A stretch of 64,000 nucleotides of DNA from Phil1 sp964487565 (lineage in GTDB: Bacteria > Bacillota > Clostridia > Christensenellales > CAG-138). A program made the position numbers and the translations under genes. The DNA lies in the NCBI GenBank assembly GCA_964487565.1, contig CAZARN010000007.1:74510-138509 (forward strand), in the 5' to 3' direction. This document shows, piece by piece, positions 53,666-60,377 of the stretch (positions within the stretch are counted from its first letter, which is position 1; each line of letters begins with the position of its first letter). The notes under the pieces were generated by a model. The model was not told the DNA's origin, searched no databases, and worked only from the letters and a program-made list of their open reading frames with translations.

Positions 53666-54637
53666 TTACTCGGCGCGGACGCGCGGGTCGATATACATAT
53701 ACAGCACGTCCATGATGAAGTTCACAATGATGACCGCGCAGGCGATGAGGTAATTTGACGCCTGCAGGATCGGATAATCCTGATGCGTTATCGCATCAAC
53801 CATCAATCTGCCCATTCCCGGCCATGAAAAGAGTATCTCGATCGAAAATGCGCCCGTAAAAAGCAACGCGAATGTCGTCGCCATTATGGTGCTTACCGGC
53901 AGCATTGCGTTTGGCACGACGTGGCGGCGGATGACCTGTTTTTCAGTAAGACCCTTCGCCCTTGCGGTAAGCACGAAATCCTCCGTGAACACATCGATCA
54001 TCGAACTTCGCATTATAAGAAGATAGCTTCCGAACATTGAAAGCGCGTATGTTACGACCGGTATGGTCATATGAAGCAGCAGATCCTTGACATAGCTCAA
54101 CTTCGTTGCAAACGTCTCGCCCGCCGTTGTCATGCCGTTCACGGGGAACCATCCAAGCTTGACGGAGAAGAACATCAGCAGTATCATGCCCAGCCAGAAC
54201 GTCGGCACGGCATAGATTATCATCGTTGTTGATGTTATCACCATATCCGCGCGTTTTCCGCGCTTGGATGCAGCCCATACGCCGCCGCCGATGCCCAGCG
54301 CAACGCCCAGCGGCATTGAAGCTATGCCCAGAAGCAGCGAGCTGCCGATCTTGGGTTTAAGCACGTCCCATACTGCCTGTTTATAGAAAAACGACGTTCC
54401 GAAATTGAATGTGAACATGTTCTTGACATATTCAAGATACTGGACAGGCAGCGGTTTATCCAAACCGTAAACCTTCTCAAGCGCCGCCCGCGTTTCCGGC
54501 GAACTTCCGAGATCGCGCGATACCATGGAAAGCGGATCCCCCGGCATCAAACGAAAAAGTAAAAAGTTCAGCGTGATAACGAGCAGGAACATGAGCAGTG
54601 TGTACAATATGCGGTTGACCAAAAAACGTATGCTCAA
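53666..54637 (-). CDS. oppB: Oligopeptide ABC transporter permease OppB
   Basis: The 323-residue permease has six helices and the OppB signature FLLFRLMPGDPLS near the N-terminus. The coupling loop reads TARAKGLTEKQVIRRHVVPN. The start codon is TTG 54637 with AAGGAG upstream. It is the first gene of the oppB-C-D-F-SBP operon and is preceded by a promoter at 54682-54710. Confidence 0.92.
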   Translation of the reverse strand: MSIRFLVNRILYTLLMFLLVITLNFLLFRLMPGDPLSMVSRDLGSSPETRAALEKVYGLDKPLPVQYLEYVKNMFTFNFGTSFFYKQAVWDVLKPKIGSSLLLGIASMPLGVALGIGGGVWAASKRGKRADMVITSTTMIIYAVPTFWLGMILLMFFSVKLGWFPVNGMTTAGETFATKLSYVKDLLLHMTIPVVTYALSMFGSYLLIMRSSMIDVFTEDFVLTARAKGLTEKQVIRRHVVPNAMLPVSTIMATTFALLFTGAFSIEILFSWPGMGRLMVDAITHQDYPILQASNYLIACAVIIVNFIMDVLYMYIDPRVRAE

Positions 54638-54681
54638 TTTTTGCAGCTCCTTGCCTTAAGAGTAACGAATTGACTGTCAAG

Positions 54682-54710
54682 ATGATAGCATGAGGCAAAC
54701 TGACCGGCAA
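54682..54710 (-). promoter_or_regulatory. Promoter of the opp operon
   Basis: On the minus strand TTGCCG (54710-54705), a 17-nt spacer and TATCAT (54687-54682) form a plausible sigma-A promoter. An 11-nt perfect inverted repeat, TTGACTGTCAA (54670-54680), sits near the expected transcription start and could be an operator. Confidence 0.5.
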
Positions 54711-54786
54711 CAAAACGCGACCCGTTTTAGCGCGTTCTTAGCGCGCGCGAATACGTTCGCAGCCTGCCGGTTTTGAACTGCAATAC

Positions 54787-54814
54787 TTCAATTTCTCTTC
54801 CTTTGTGGTACAAT
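54787..54814 (+). promoter_or_regulatory. Candidate promoter of the elaA-polymerase-rarA run
   Basis: TTCAAT (54787-54792), a 16-nt spacer and TACAAT (54809-54814) lie 32 nt before the ElaA-like gene. The -35 box is weak. Confidence 0.4.
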
Positions 54815-54845
54815 GATACTATAAGTTTTTGTGGAGGAGATGCGC

Positions 54846-55304
54846 ATGGAGCTTTGTGTCAGGCGTTTTGACGAGCTGAATGCCGATGAGCTTTATGATA
54901 TTCTGAGCCTTCGCGTCGCGGTGTTCGTCGTGGAGCAAAAATGCCCGTATCCGGAGCTTGACGGGCGCGACAGGCAGGCATACCATGTGTATTTTCGCGA
55001 TGAACGCGGCATCGCAGCATACCTTCGCGTTATGGACACAGGCGCAGTATTCCACGATGCGGCAGCGATCGGCCGCGTTATCGCGCGCGACAGGCGCATG
55101 GGGCTTGGCAGCCGGATCCTCGCCGAAGGAATAAGCGTCGCGAAGGAAAATTTCGGCGCGACAAGGATACGCCTTGAAGCGCAGACCTATGCGCGCGGCC
55201 TTTATGAAAAAGCGGGCTTCAAACAGGTTTCGGATGAATTCCTCGACGACGGCATACCTCATATCGAGATGTTGCTTGAGCTTGAAGATCAAAAGCGGGT
55301 TTGA
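54846..55304 (+). CDS. ElaA-like GNAT acetyltransferase
   Basis: The 152-residue protein follows ElaA closely: LRVAVFVVEQKCPYPELDGRD, IGRVIARDRRMGLGSRILAEG (acetyl-CoA loop) and DDGIPHIEMLL at the end. ElaA proteins are GNAT enzymes without a settled substrate. ATG 54846 is chosen since GGAGGAG lies upstream. GTG 54831 would place the ribosome site inside the gene. Confidence 0.87.
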   Translation: MELCVRRFDELNADELYDILSLRVAVFVVEQKCPYPELDGRDRQAYHVYFRDERGIAAYLRVMDTGAVFHDAAAIGRVIARDRRMGLGSRILAEGISVAKENFGATRIRLEAQTYARGLYEKAGFKQVSDEFLDDGIPHIEMLLELEDQKRV

Positions 55305-55328
55305 ACGGACGCGGGAGGAGGCACGCTC

Positions 55329-56603
55329 ATGCAGACACAGTATATTTGCATAGACCTCAAATCCTTCTATGCCTCTGTTGAATGCGTGGAGCGCGGACTT
55401 GACCCGATGCAGGCGAAGCTTGTCGTGGCCGATCCAGAGCGCACCGAAAAGACGATATGTCTTGCGGTGTCGCCCGCGCTCAAGGCCATGGGCGTCAGGA
55501 ACCGCTGCCGCGTGTTCGAAATACCTAAAAACATCGATTACATAACCGCTCCGCCGCGGATGCAGCTTTACATCGATTATTCGGCGAAGATATACGGCGT
55601 GTATCTCAGCTTCGTCTCCAGGGACGACATCCACGTTTATTCCGTCGATGAAGCGTTCATCGACGTTACGCACTATCTTCCCCGTTACCGCACCGACGCG
55701 CGCGGCTTTGCGCGCATGGTCATGGATGAGATCCTTTCAGTAACGGGCGTCAGGGCGACCTGCGGGATCGGAACTAATCTTTATCTTGCAAAGATCGCGC
55801 TGGATATCACGGCAAAGCACGCTCAGGATTTCATAGGCGAGCTTGATGAAAAGACCTATTGCAGCGCGCTTTGGGATCACCGTCCGCTGACGGATTTTTG
55901 GCGCATAGGCCCCGGAACGGCTGAAAAGCTCGCTTCGCGCGGCATATACACGATGCGTGATATTGCCCGCGCCGATGAGGACATGCTTTACGCCATGTTC
56001 GGCGTTGACGCGGAGCTTCTCATCGATCACGCATTCGGCAGGGAACCCGTGAGTATAGCCGATATAAAGGCATACCGTCCGAAAACAAATTCCATGACAA
56101 GCGGACAGGTCCTCATGCGGGATTATCGCTTCGATGAAGGGCTCCTCATCGTGAAGGAAATGGCGGATGCGATGAGTCTTGACCTCGTCCGCGGCGGACT
56201 TGTGACGGATAACGTCACGCTCCGGGTCGGATACTCAAACAGCCTTCATATGCAGCCCGCGCACGGCAGCGCAAACCTTCGCACACCCGCAAACGGTTCC
56301 GCCGAGATAATCGCGGCGGCTGTTGACATATATGAACGCACCGTTGACAAACGGTTCCCCGTGCGGCGCATGAGCCTTACGCTCGGCCGCGTTTTTGAGG
56401 AAACCGACCGTCAATACAGCATGTTCGATGACGCCGCCGGGCAGGAGCGCGCCAAACGGGCGCAGCAGGCGGTTCTTTGTATAAAGGATAAATTCGGCAA
56501 AAACGCGATCGTCCGCGGCACGAGCCTGTGCGAAGCCGCCACCGCGCGCGAGCGCAACACGCAGATCGGAGGGCACAAGAGCGGTGAAAAGGACAAGGCC
56601 TGA
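55329..56603 (+). CDS. Y-family DNA polymerase (UvrX/YqjW-like)
   Basis: The 424-residue translesion polymerase starts YICIDLKSFYASVECVERG (metal-binding Asp and steric region) and has VYSVDEAFIDVT (catalytic Asp-Glu), GIGTNLYLAKIA and a DFWRIGPGTAEKL helix-hairpin-helix. The pattern is closer to UvrX/YqjW than to Pol IV. Such enzymes copy damaged DNA. A GGGAGGAGG site precedes it. It overlaps the YolD-like gene, a partner seen beside UvrX in Bacillus. Confidence 0.9.
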   Translation: MQTQYICIDLKSFYASVECVERGLDPMQAKLVVADPERTEKTICLAVSPALKAMGVRNRCRVFEIPKNIDYITAPPRMQLYIDYSAKIYGVYLSFVSRDDIHVYSVDEAFIDVTHYLPRYRTDARGFARMVMDEILSVTGVRATCGIGTNLYLAKIALDITAKHAQDFIGELDEKTYCSALWDHRPLTDFWRIGPGTAEKLASRGIYTMRDIARADEDMLYAMFGVDAELLIDHAFGREPVSIADIKAYRPKTNSMTSGQVLMRDYRFDEGLLIVKEMADAMSLDLVRGGLVTDNVTLRVGYSNSLHMQPAHGSANLRTPANGSAEIIAAAVDIYERTVDKRFPVRRMSLTLGRVFEETDRQYSMFDDAAGQERAKRAQQAVLCIKDKFGKNAIVRGTSLCEAATARERNTQIGGHKSGEKDKA

Positions 56604-56919
56604 AATGCCCGTATCCGACCGGGCAAAGCAATTCATGCCGTTTGCTGCGCTCAGCGGTCTTTCGGCTGCGCTTGAAGCCAAGGAGCGCGAGATCGTTGCG
56701 CGGCGGGAGCTTTCCGAAGACGCGGCAGCGGAGCTTGACATAACGCTGAGGCATATGCAGCGCGGATGCAAGGTTTGCGTCACATACTACAGGAACGGAC
56801 AATATCAAAAGATCACGGGCGTGCTTCGTGCGCTCGATCCCGCGCACGGTATGATCTGCGTGGATGACGTGAGGATCGCCTTTTGCGATCTGTTTTGCGT
56901 TGAGGAAATCGATATATAA
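56584..56919 (+). CDS. YolD-like protein
   Basis: The 111-residue protein carries MPVSDRAKQFMPFAALSGL and ends in a beta-rich part (CVTYYRNGQYQKITGVLRALDP), the YolD-like family. YolD proteins accompany Y-family polymerases in Firmicutes, presumably as an accessory subunit like UmuD (inference). GTG 56584 overlaps the polymerase by 20 nt. ATG 56605 is an alternative start lacking seven residues. Confidence 0.85.
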   Translation: MKRTRPEMPVSDRAKQFMPFAALSGLSAALEAKEREIVARRELSEDAAAELDITLRHMQRGCKVCVTYYRNGQYQKITGVLRALDPAHGMICVDDVRIAFCDLFCVEEIDI

Positions 56920-56942
56920 GCTTCATTGAAAGGAGCTTTTGC

Positions 56943-58268
56943 ATGAACGAACAGCAAACGCTTTTTGACGGCGACGCCCAGCGTCCGCTCGCTTCAAGGC
57001 TCCGGCCGGACACGCTTGACGGGTTTGTCGGTCAGACGCATATTCTCGGCCCGGGGCGCGTGCTCAGGCGGCTCATCGAAGAGGACCGCGTTTCCTCCAT
57101 GATATTCTGGGGGCCGCCGGGCGTTGGCAAAACCACGCTTGCCCGCATAATCGCCAATCGCACAAAAGCCGCCTTCATCGACTTTTCGGCCGTTACGAGC
57201 GGCATAAAGGAGATACGCACCGTTATGCAGCAGGCGGAGCAAAACCGGCAGCTCGGCCACAGAACGATCCTTTTCATCGATGAGATACACCGTTTTAACA
57301 AGGCGCAGCAGGATGCTTTCCTGCCCTTTGTCGAAAAAGGGAGCATAATCCTCATCGGCGCCACGACCGAAAACCCTTCATTTGAGATAAACGGCGCGCT
57401 GCTTTCACGCTGCAAGGTTTTTGTGCTGCAAATGCTCAGCGTCGACGAGCTTGTGACGCTGCTTACCCACGCGCTTGAAAGCGACAAGGGATTCGGCGCC
57501 CAGAAGGTGAAGATAAGCCGCGAATCGCTTGAACTCATCGCGCGCTTTGCAAACGGCGACGCGCGCGCCGCGATATCAACGCTCGAGATGGTCGTGCTCA
57601 ACAGTCCGGAGGAGAACGGCGAAACCGTCGTCACGCCGGACACGATAGAACAATGCACCTCGCGCAAATCGCTCCTGTATGACAGGAACGGCGAGGAGCA
57701 TTATAATCTGATCTCCGCGTTGCATAAATCCATGCGCAATTCCGATCCGGACGCAGCCGTATACTGGCTCGCGCGGATGCTTGAAGCCGGCGAAGACCCG
57801 CTTTATGTCGCGCGGCGCGTGCTTCGCTTTGCAAGCGAGGATATCGGCATGGCGGATCCGCATGCGCTTCAAACAGCTGTCGCAGCATACGACGCATGTC
57901 GCTTCATCGGTATGCCTGAATGCTCCGTCCACCTGACGCAGGCAGTCGTATATATGTCGCTTGCGCCCAAATCGAATTCGCTTTACATGGCTTATGAAAG
58001 CGCAAAGAAGGACGCCCTCACGATGCTTGACGAGCCTGTGCCGCTTGTCATCCGCAACGCCCCCACGCGATTGATGAAGGAGCTTGATTACGGACGCGGC
58101 TATCAGTATGCGCACGACGCCCCAGATAAACTGACCGACATGCAATGCCTGCCCGACACGCTTGAAGGCCGCGAATATTACACCCCCACGCAGCAGGGAC
58201 TTGAGGCAAAATACGCCCAGCGGCTCGATGAAATAAAGCAGTGGAAGCGCAGTCGGCGCACGCGCTGA
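56943..58268 (+). CDS. rarA: Replication-associated recombination protein A (RarA/MgsA)
   Basis: The 441-residue AAA+ ATPase has FVGQTHILGPG, Walker A GPPGVGKTT, Walker B ILFIDEIHRFNKAQQD, sensor 1 GATTENPSFE and LLSRCKVF, with the C-terminal MgsA domain (YLARMLEAGEDPLYVARR). RarA acts at stalled replication forks. The neighbouring polymerase and YolD genes suggest a shared DNA-damage role. Confidence 0.95.
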   Translation: MNEQQTLFDGDAQRPLASRLRPDTLDGFVGQTHILGPGRVLRRLIEEDRVSSMIFWGPPGVGKTTLARIIANRTKAAFIDFSAVTSGIKEIRTVMQQAEQNRQLGHRTILFIDEIHRFNKAQQDAFLPFVEKGSIILIGATTENPSFEINGALLSRCKVFVLQMLSVDELVTLLTHALESDKGFGAQKVKISRESLELIARFANGDARAAISTLEMVVLNSPEENGETVVTPDTIEQCTSRKSLLYDRNGEEHYNLISALHKSMRNSDPDAAVYWLARMLEAGEDPLYVARRVLRFASEDIGMADPHALQTAVAAYDACRFIGMPECSVHLTQAVVYMSLAPKSNSLYMAYESAKKDALTMLDEPVPLVIRNAPTRLMKELDYGRGYQYAHDAPDKLTDMQCLPDTLEGREYYTPTQQGLEAKYAQRLDEIKQWKRSRRTR

Positions 58269-58301
58269 TACAGTGTTTTGACTTCATAAACAAAGCAGGC
58301 G

Positions 58302-58811
58302 TTAAAACTCTGTCGACTGGCGGCAATCAAAGCCCTGCTTTTGAAAGTCTGAATTCAATATGTCGGCATGCTTCGGCGTGATCTTTATCAGATACATCGG
58401 CGTCGGCAGCTTTTTAAGCGATTCAAGCGAGATATTCCGTTCCTGTGCGGCAAGGTTATACTCATCGCAAAACCGCTCGACAAGCTCCGCTTCGCCGTCC
58501 ACCTGTATTCCGCCAAGCCGGTTGAAACCGCCGTATGCGTCATAGATCGCCAGGCATACGTTGCGGTTTTGTTCCAATGCGAAAAACTTCATGCCGCCTT
58601 CGGAAAAGATCCAGAACGCACCGTCATGGAAGGAATACTCAAGCGGCGTGCAACGGACAAACGAGCCTGCGCCGGTTGCGAGCGCGCAGGTGTTATGCGC
58701 ACGGATAAAAGCCGCCGCTGCCTCGACCAGCTCGTCTCTCCCCATCTTTTTTCCGTTTTTATCCTTGTTTTTCCAATAATCAGCCGCGTCTTTGAATTCT
58801 TTTTGCGTCAT
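58302..58811 (-). CDS. Pyridoxamine 5'-phosphate oxidase-fold flavoprotein
   Basis: The 169-residue protein has the split-barrel pattern HNTCALATGAGSFVRCTPLEY, FWIFSEGGMKFFALEQNRNVCLAIYD and GIQVDGEAEL typical of PNPOx-like FMN or F420-free flavoproteins. The substrate is unknown. ATG 58811 has GGAGGATCG upstream. The longer frame is not used. Confidence 0.83.
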   Translation of the reverse strand: MTQKEFKDAADYWKNKDKNGKKMGRDELVEAAAAFIRAHNTCALATGAGSFVRCTPLEYSFHDGAFWIFSEGGMKFFALEQNRNVCLAIYDAYGGFNRLGGIQVDGEAELVERFCDEYNLAAQERNISLESLKKLPTPMYLIKITPKHADILNSDFQKQGFDCRQSTEF

Positions 58812-58925
58812 ATCGATCCTCCGTTCATCACGATGAAACATGCCATACTGTGTTTCCATGCCGAGCGCAGCGACAGGATATTCCGCGCTTGCGCCCGGCT
58901 GCAAGGCGGTTGTATGCTCATGATT

Positions 58926-59135
58926 TCACTCGAAATAAAACAGGTCTTCAAATTTTTTATCGAGCGCGACACAGAGTATCAACGCCAATTTAGCGGTCGG
59001 ATTGAACTGACCGGTTTCGATTGAACTTATCGTGTTGCGGGAAACGCCTACCAATTCAGATAACTGCGCCTGTGAAAGATCGGCTTGCGTTCGTGCTTCT
59101 TTCAGTCTGTTTTTGAGTATCAGTTTATCGTTCAT
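58926..59135 (-). CDS. XRE-family helix-turn-helix regulator
   Basis: The 69-residue protein is a single HTH_3 domain: LKEARTQADLSQAQLSELVGVSRNTISSIETGQFNPT, with a KKFEDLFYFE tail typical of small YozG/Cro-like repressors. It lies 4 nt after the small membrane-protein gene and probably represses the shared promoter, which carries palindromes. Confidence 0.92.
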   Translation of the reverse strand: MNDKLILKNRLKEARTQADLSQAQLSELVGVSRNTISSIETGQFNPTAKLALILCVALDKKFEDLFYFE

Positions 59136-59139
59136 CGTG

Positions 59140-59460
59140 TCACCCGATAAGCCTTATTACAAACAAAACAGTGAAAAACACAAACAGGCAATCAAAAAGA
59201 ACGGCCAACAGCAGCTCATGTTTTTTGTGCAATTTGAAGTATTTCACGGTAAACATCGTACCGAGAATGCTGAAATAAATCATCCAGCTTTCGAAGCTGA
59301 TGGTTTCTCTCAATATCACCTGCAAAACGGCTACAATGCAACACACCAGCATCCCTATCTGCGCTGCCAGCTTCCCGGAAGATGCCAGAACCGAAAGCTC
59401 CAACTCATCCGAACCTTTATTCTCATTTCTGCTCTTTTCAAGTATTTCTTCTTTTTTCAT
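59140..59460 (-). CDS. DUF6442-like small membrane protein
   Basis: The 106-residue protein has a charged N-terminus (KKEEILEKSRNENKG) and three predicted membrane helices (about 35-50, 57-70 and 84-104). Charged N-terminus, helix pattern and linkage to an XRE gene fit the DUF6442 group. No function is known. ATG 59460 follows AAGGAGATC. The longer frame reaches past the promoter and is not used. Confidence 0.65.
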   Translation of the reverse strand: MKKEEILEKSRNENKGSDELELSVLASSGKLAAQIGMLVCCIVAVLQVILRETISFESWMIYFSILGTMFTVKYFKLHKKHELLLAVLFDCLFVFFTVLFVIRLIG

Positions 59461-59473
59461 GTCCAGATCTCCT

Positions 59474-59522
59474 TGACAAGTTTTATTGTCATCATTATAT
59501 GCCTGCCAAGTGTACTTGTCAA
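59474..59522 (-). promoter_or_regulatory. Consensus promoter with palindromic operators for the XRE/membrane-protein operon
   Basis: On the minus strand TTGACA (59522-59517), a 17-nt spacer and TATAAT (59499-59494) make a perfect sigma-A promoter. CAAGT/ACTTG (59507-59518) overlaps the -35 box, and TGACAA/TTGTCA (59474-59491) lies just downstream. TTGACAAGT (59473-59481) is also repeated inverted as ACTTGTCAA (59514-59522). These fit autorepression by the XRE protein. Confidence 0.8.
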
Positions 59523-59540
59523 CATCGTTTTGCAAAGTTT

Positions 59541-59932
59541 TATTTGCAATCAGGCGAGGCTGCTTTTTATTCTCCTGTACGTTGCTGCCGCATAAGCGAT
59601 GTGAAAAGTCTCGCGCCGATACGGGATCACCGCCATGTGAAGAAGCTTTTTGAAGCGTGTGGTGGCGCGTTGAAAGTGTAACAATTCGCTGATATTTTCA
59701 AAATGGTTCTAAGAGCTGAGAGGCCAGATTGTTTATATTTTGCGTTGTAACGTAGAACAGCAAAAAACGGCTCCATGGAATTGCCGTTATACCGCTTTGC
59801 ATTATTTATCATTGGACTGCCGACCGCTTTGATAACTCCTCCATGTTTTCACTGACACATATTGAGGTATATTTCTTACACGTGGATCCGACAGTCCATC
59901 AATGTTCATTTCAGATATCATTTCCATACAAC
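59541..59932. other. Non-coding or decayed stretch at the start of the mobile region
   Basis: No complete gene was found. A plus-strand frame ending at 59681 (DVKSLAPIRDHRHVKKLFEA) and minus-strand frames ending near 59802 and 59834 (KKYTSICVSENMEELSKR) look like gene ends without starts or ribosome sites. Base composition falls compared with the region before it. This may be the remains of older insertions. Confidence 0.4.
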
Positions 59933-59960
59933 CCGGCAACAGCCCGCAAGCAGTTGCCGG
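59933..59960 (-). terminator. Hairpin after the MFS remnant
   Basis: CCGGCAAC (59933-59940) and GTTGCCGG (59953-59960) pair perfectly around 12 nt. It lies 5 nt after the minus-strand stop at 59966. The T tract is poor. Confidence 0.5.
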
Positions 59961-59965
59961 CTATG

Positions 59966-60157
59966 TCACGGCCGTTTTATAGCGAGATTAATTAAAAGCG
60001 CCGCCACAGACGTTGCCGTAAGCACACAGAACGGCGCAACGTATGTCCCTGTCCCGGCAAGAAGAGCGCCGCACAGCGTAGCAAAAAAAGACGAGAACAA
60101 AACCTTGGTGTTGCTGACGCCGTATATCAGTGCGTAGTCTTTTGCGCCGTAGGCTGC
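59966..60157 (-). pseudogene. C-terminal remnant of an MFS transporter
   Basis: The minus-strand frame reads AAYGAKDYALIYGVSNTK followed by two hydrophobic helices (LFSSFFATLCGALLAGTG and FCVLTATSVAALLINLA) and ends KRP-stop. This matches helices 11 and 12 of major facilitator transporters of the oxalate/formate type. It begins after an in-frame stop at 60158-60160, with no start codon, so at least 80 percent of the gene is missing. The break falls where the plus-strand remnant at 60153 begins. Confidence 0.6.
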
Positions 60158-60377
60158 TCAATACATTATTGACCATTACGATGACCCGACCTGTTTTGAA
60201 CAGTATGCCAGCAAACTTACTGCAGCGTTCCATAAGGTGTATCCTCAAAAAAATGCTAATTACATTATTGAATCAATGATAACTCGAAAAAGTACGGTAA
60301 CAGCCATCGAGAACCATCTGTGTTTCGCATTTTCAAGCAACAAAAATACAGATAAGCAACAATTATCATTACCGTGA
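60153..60377 (+). pseudogene. C-terminal remnant of an unidentified gene coupled to the RNA polymerase gene
   Basis: The frame is open from 60153 to TGA 60375-60377 (74 codons) but has no start with a ribosome site. It contains AAQYIIDHYDDPTCFEQYAS and ends NTDKQQLSLP. Its stop overlaps GTG 60374 of the polymerase as GTGA, the same junction type as between the polymerase and the next gene. It is therefore likely the end of the original first gene of that operon, cut at about 60150. Family unknown. Confidence 0.55.

Noticed and set aside
55329..56603. DinB (Pol IV) as the name for the Y-family polymerase
   Set aside because: The overlapping YolD-like gene and the little-finger region fit UvrX/YqjW proteins better than Pol IV.
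59527..60377. Intact integrase or attachment sites for the mobile region
   Set aside because: Only short open-frame fragments without starts were found, and no direct repeat pair could be matched. The left end of the prophage or element cannot be placed.
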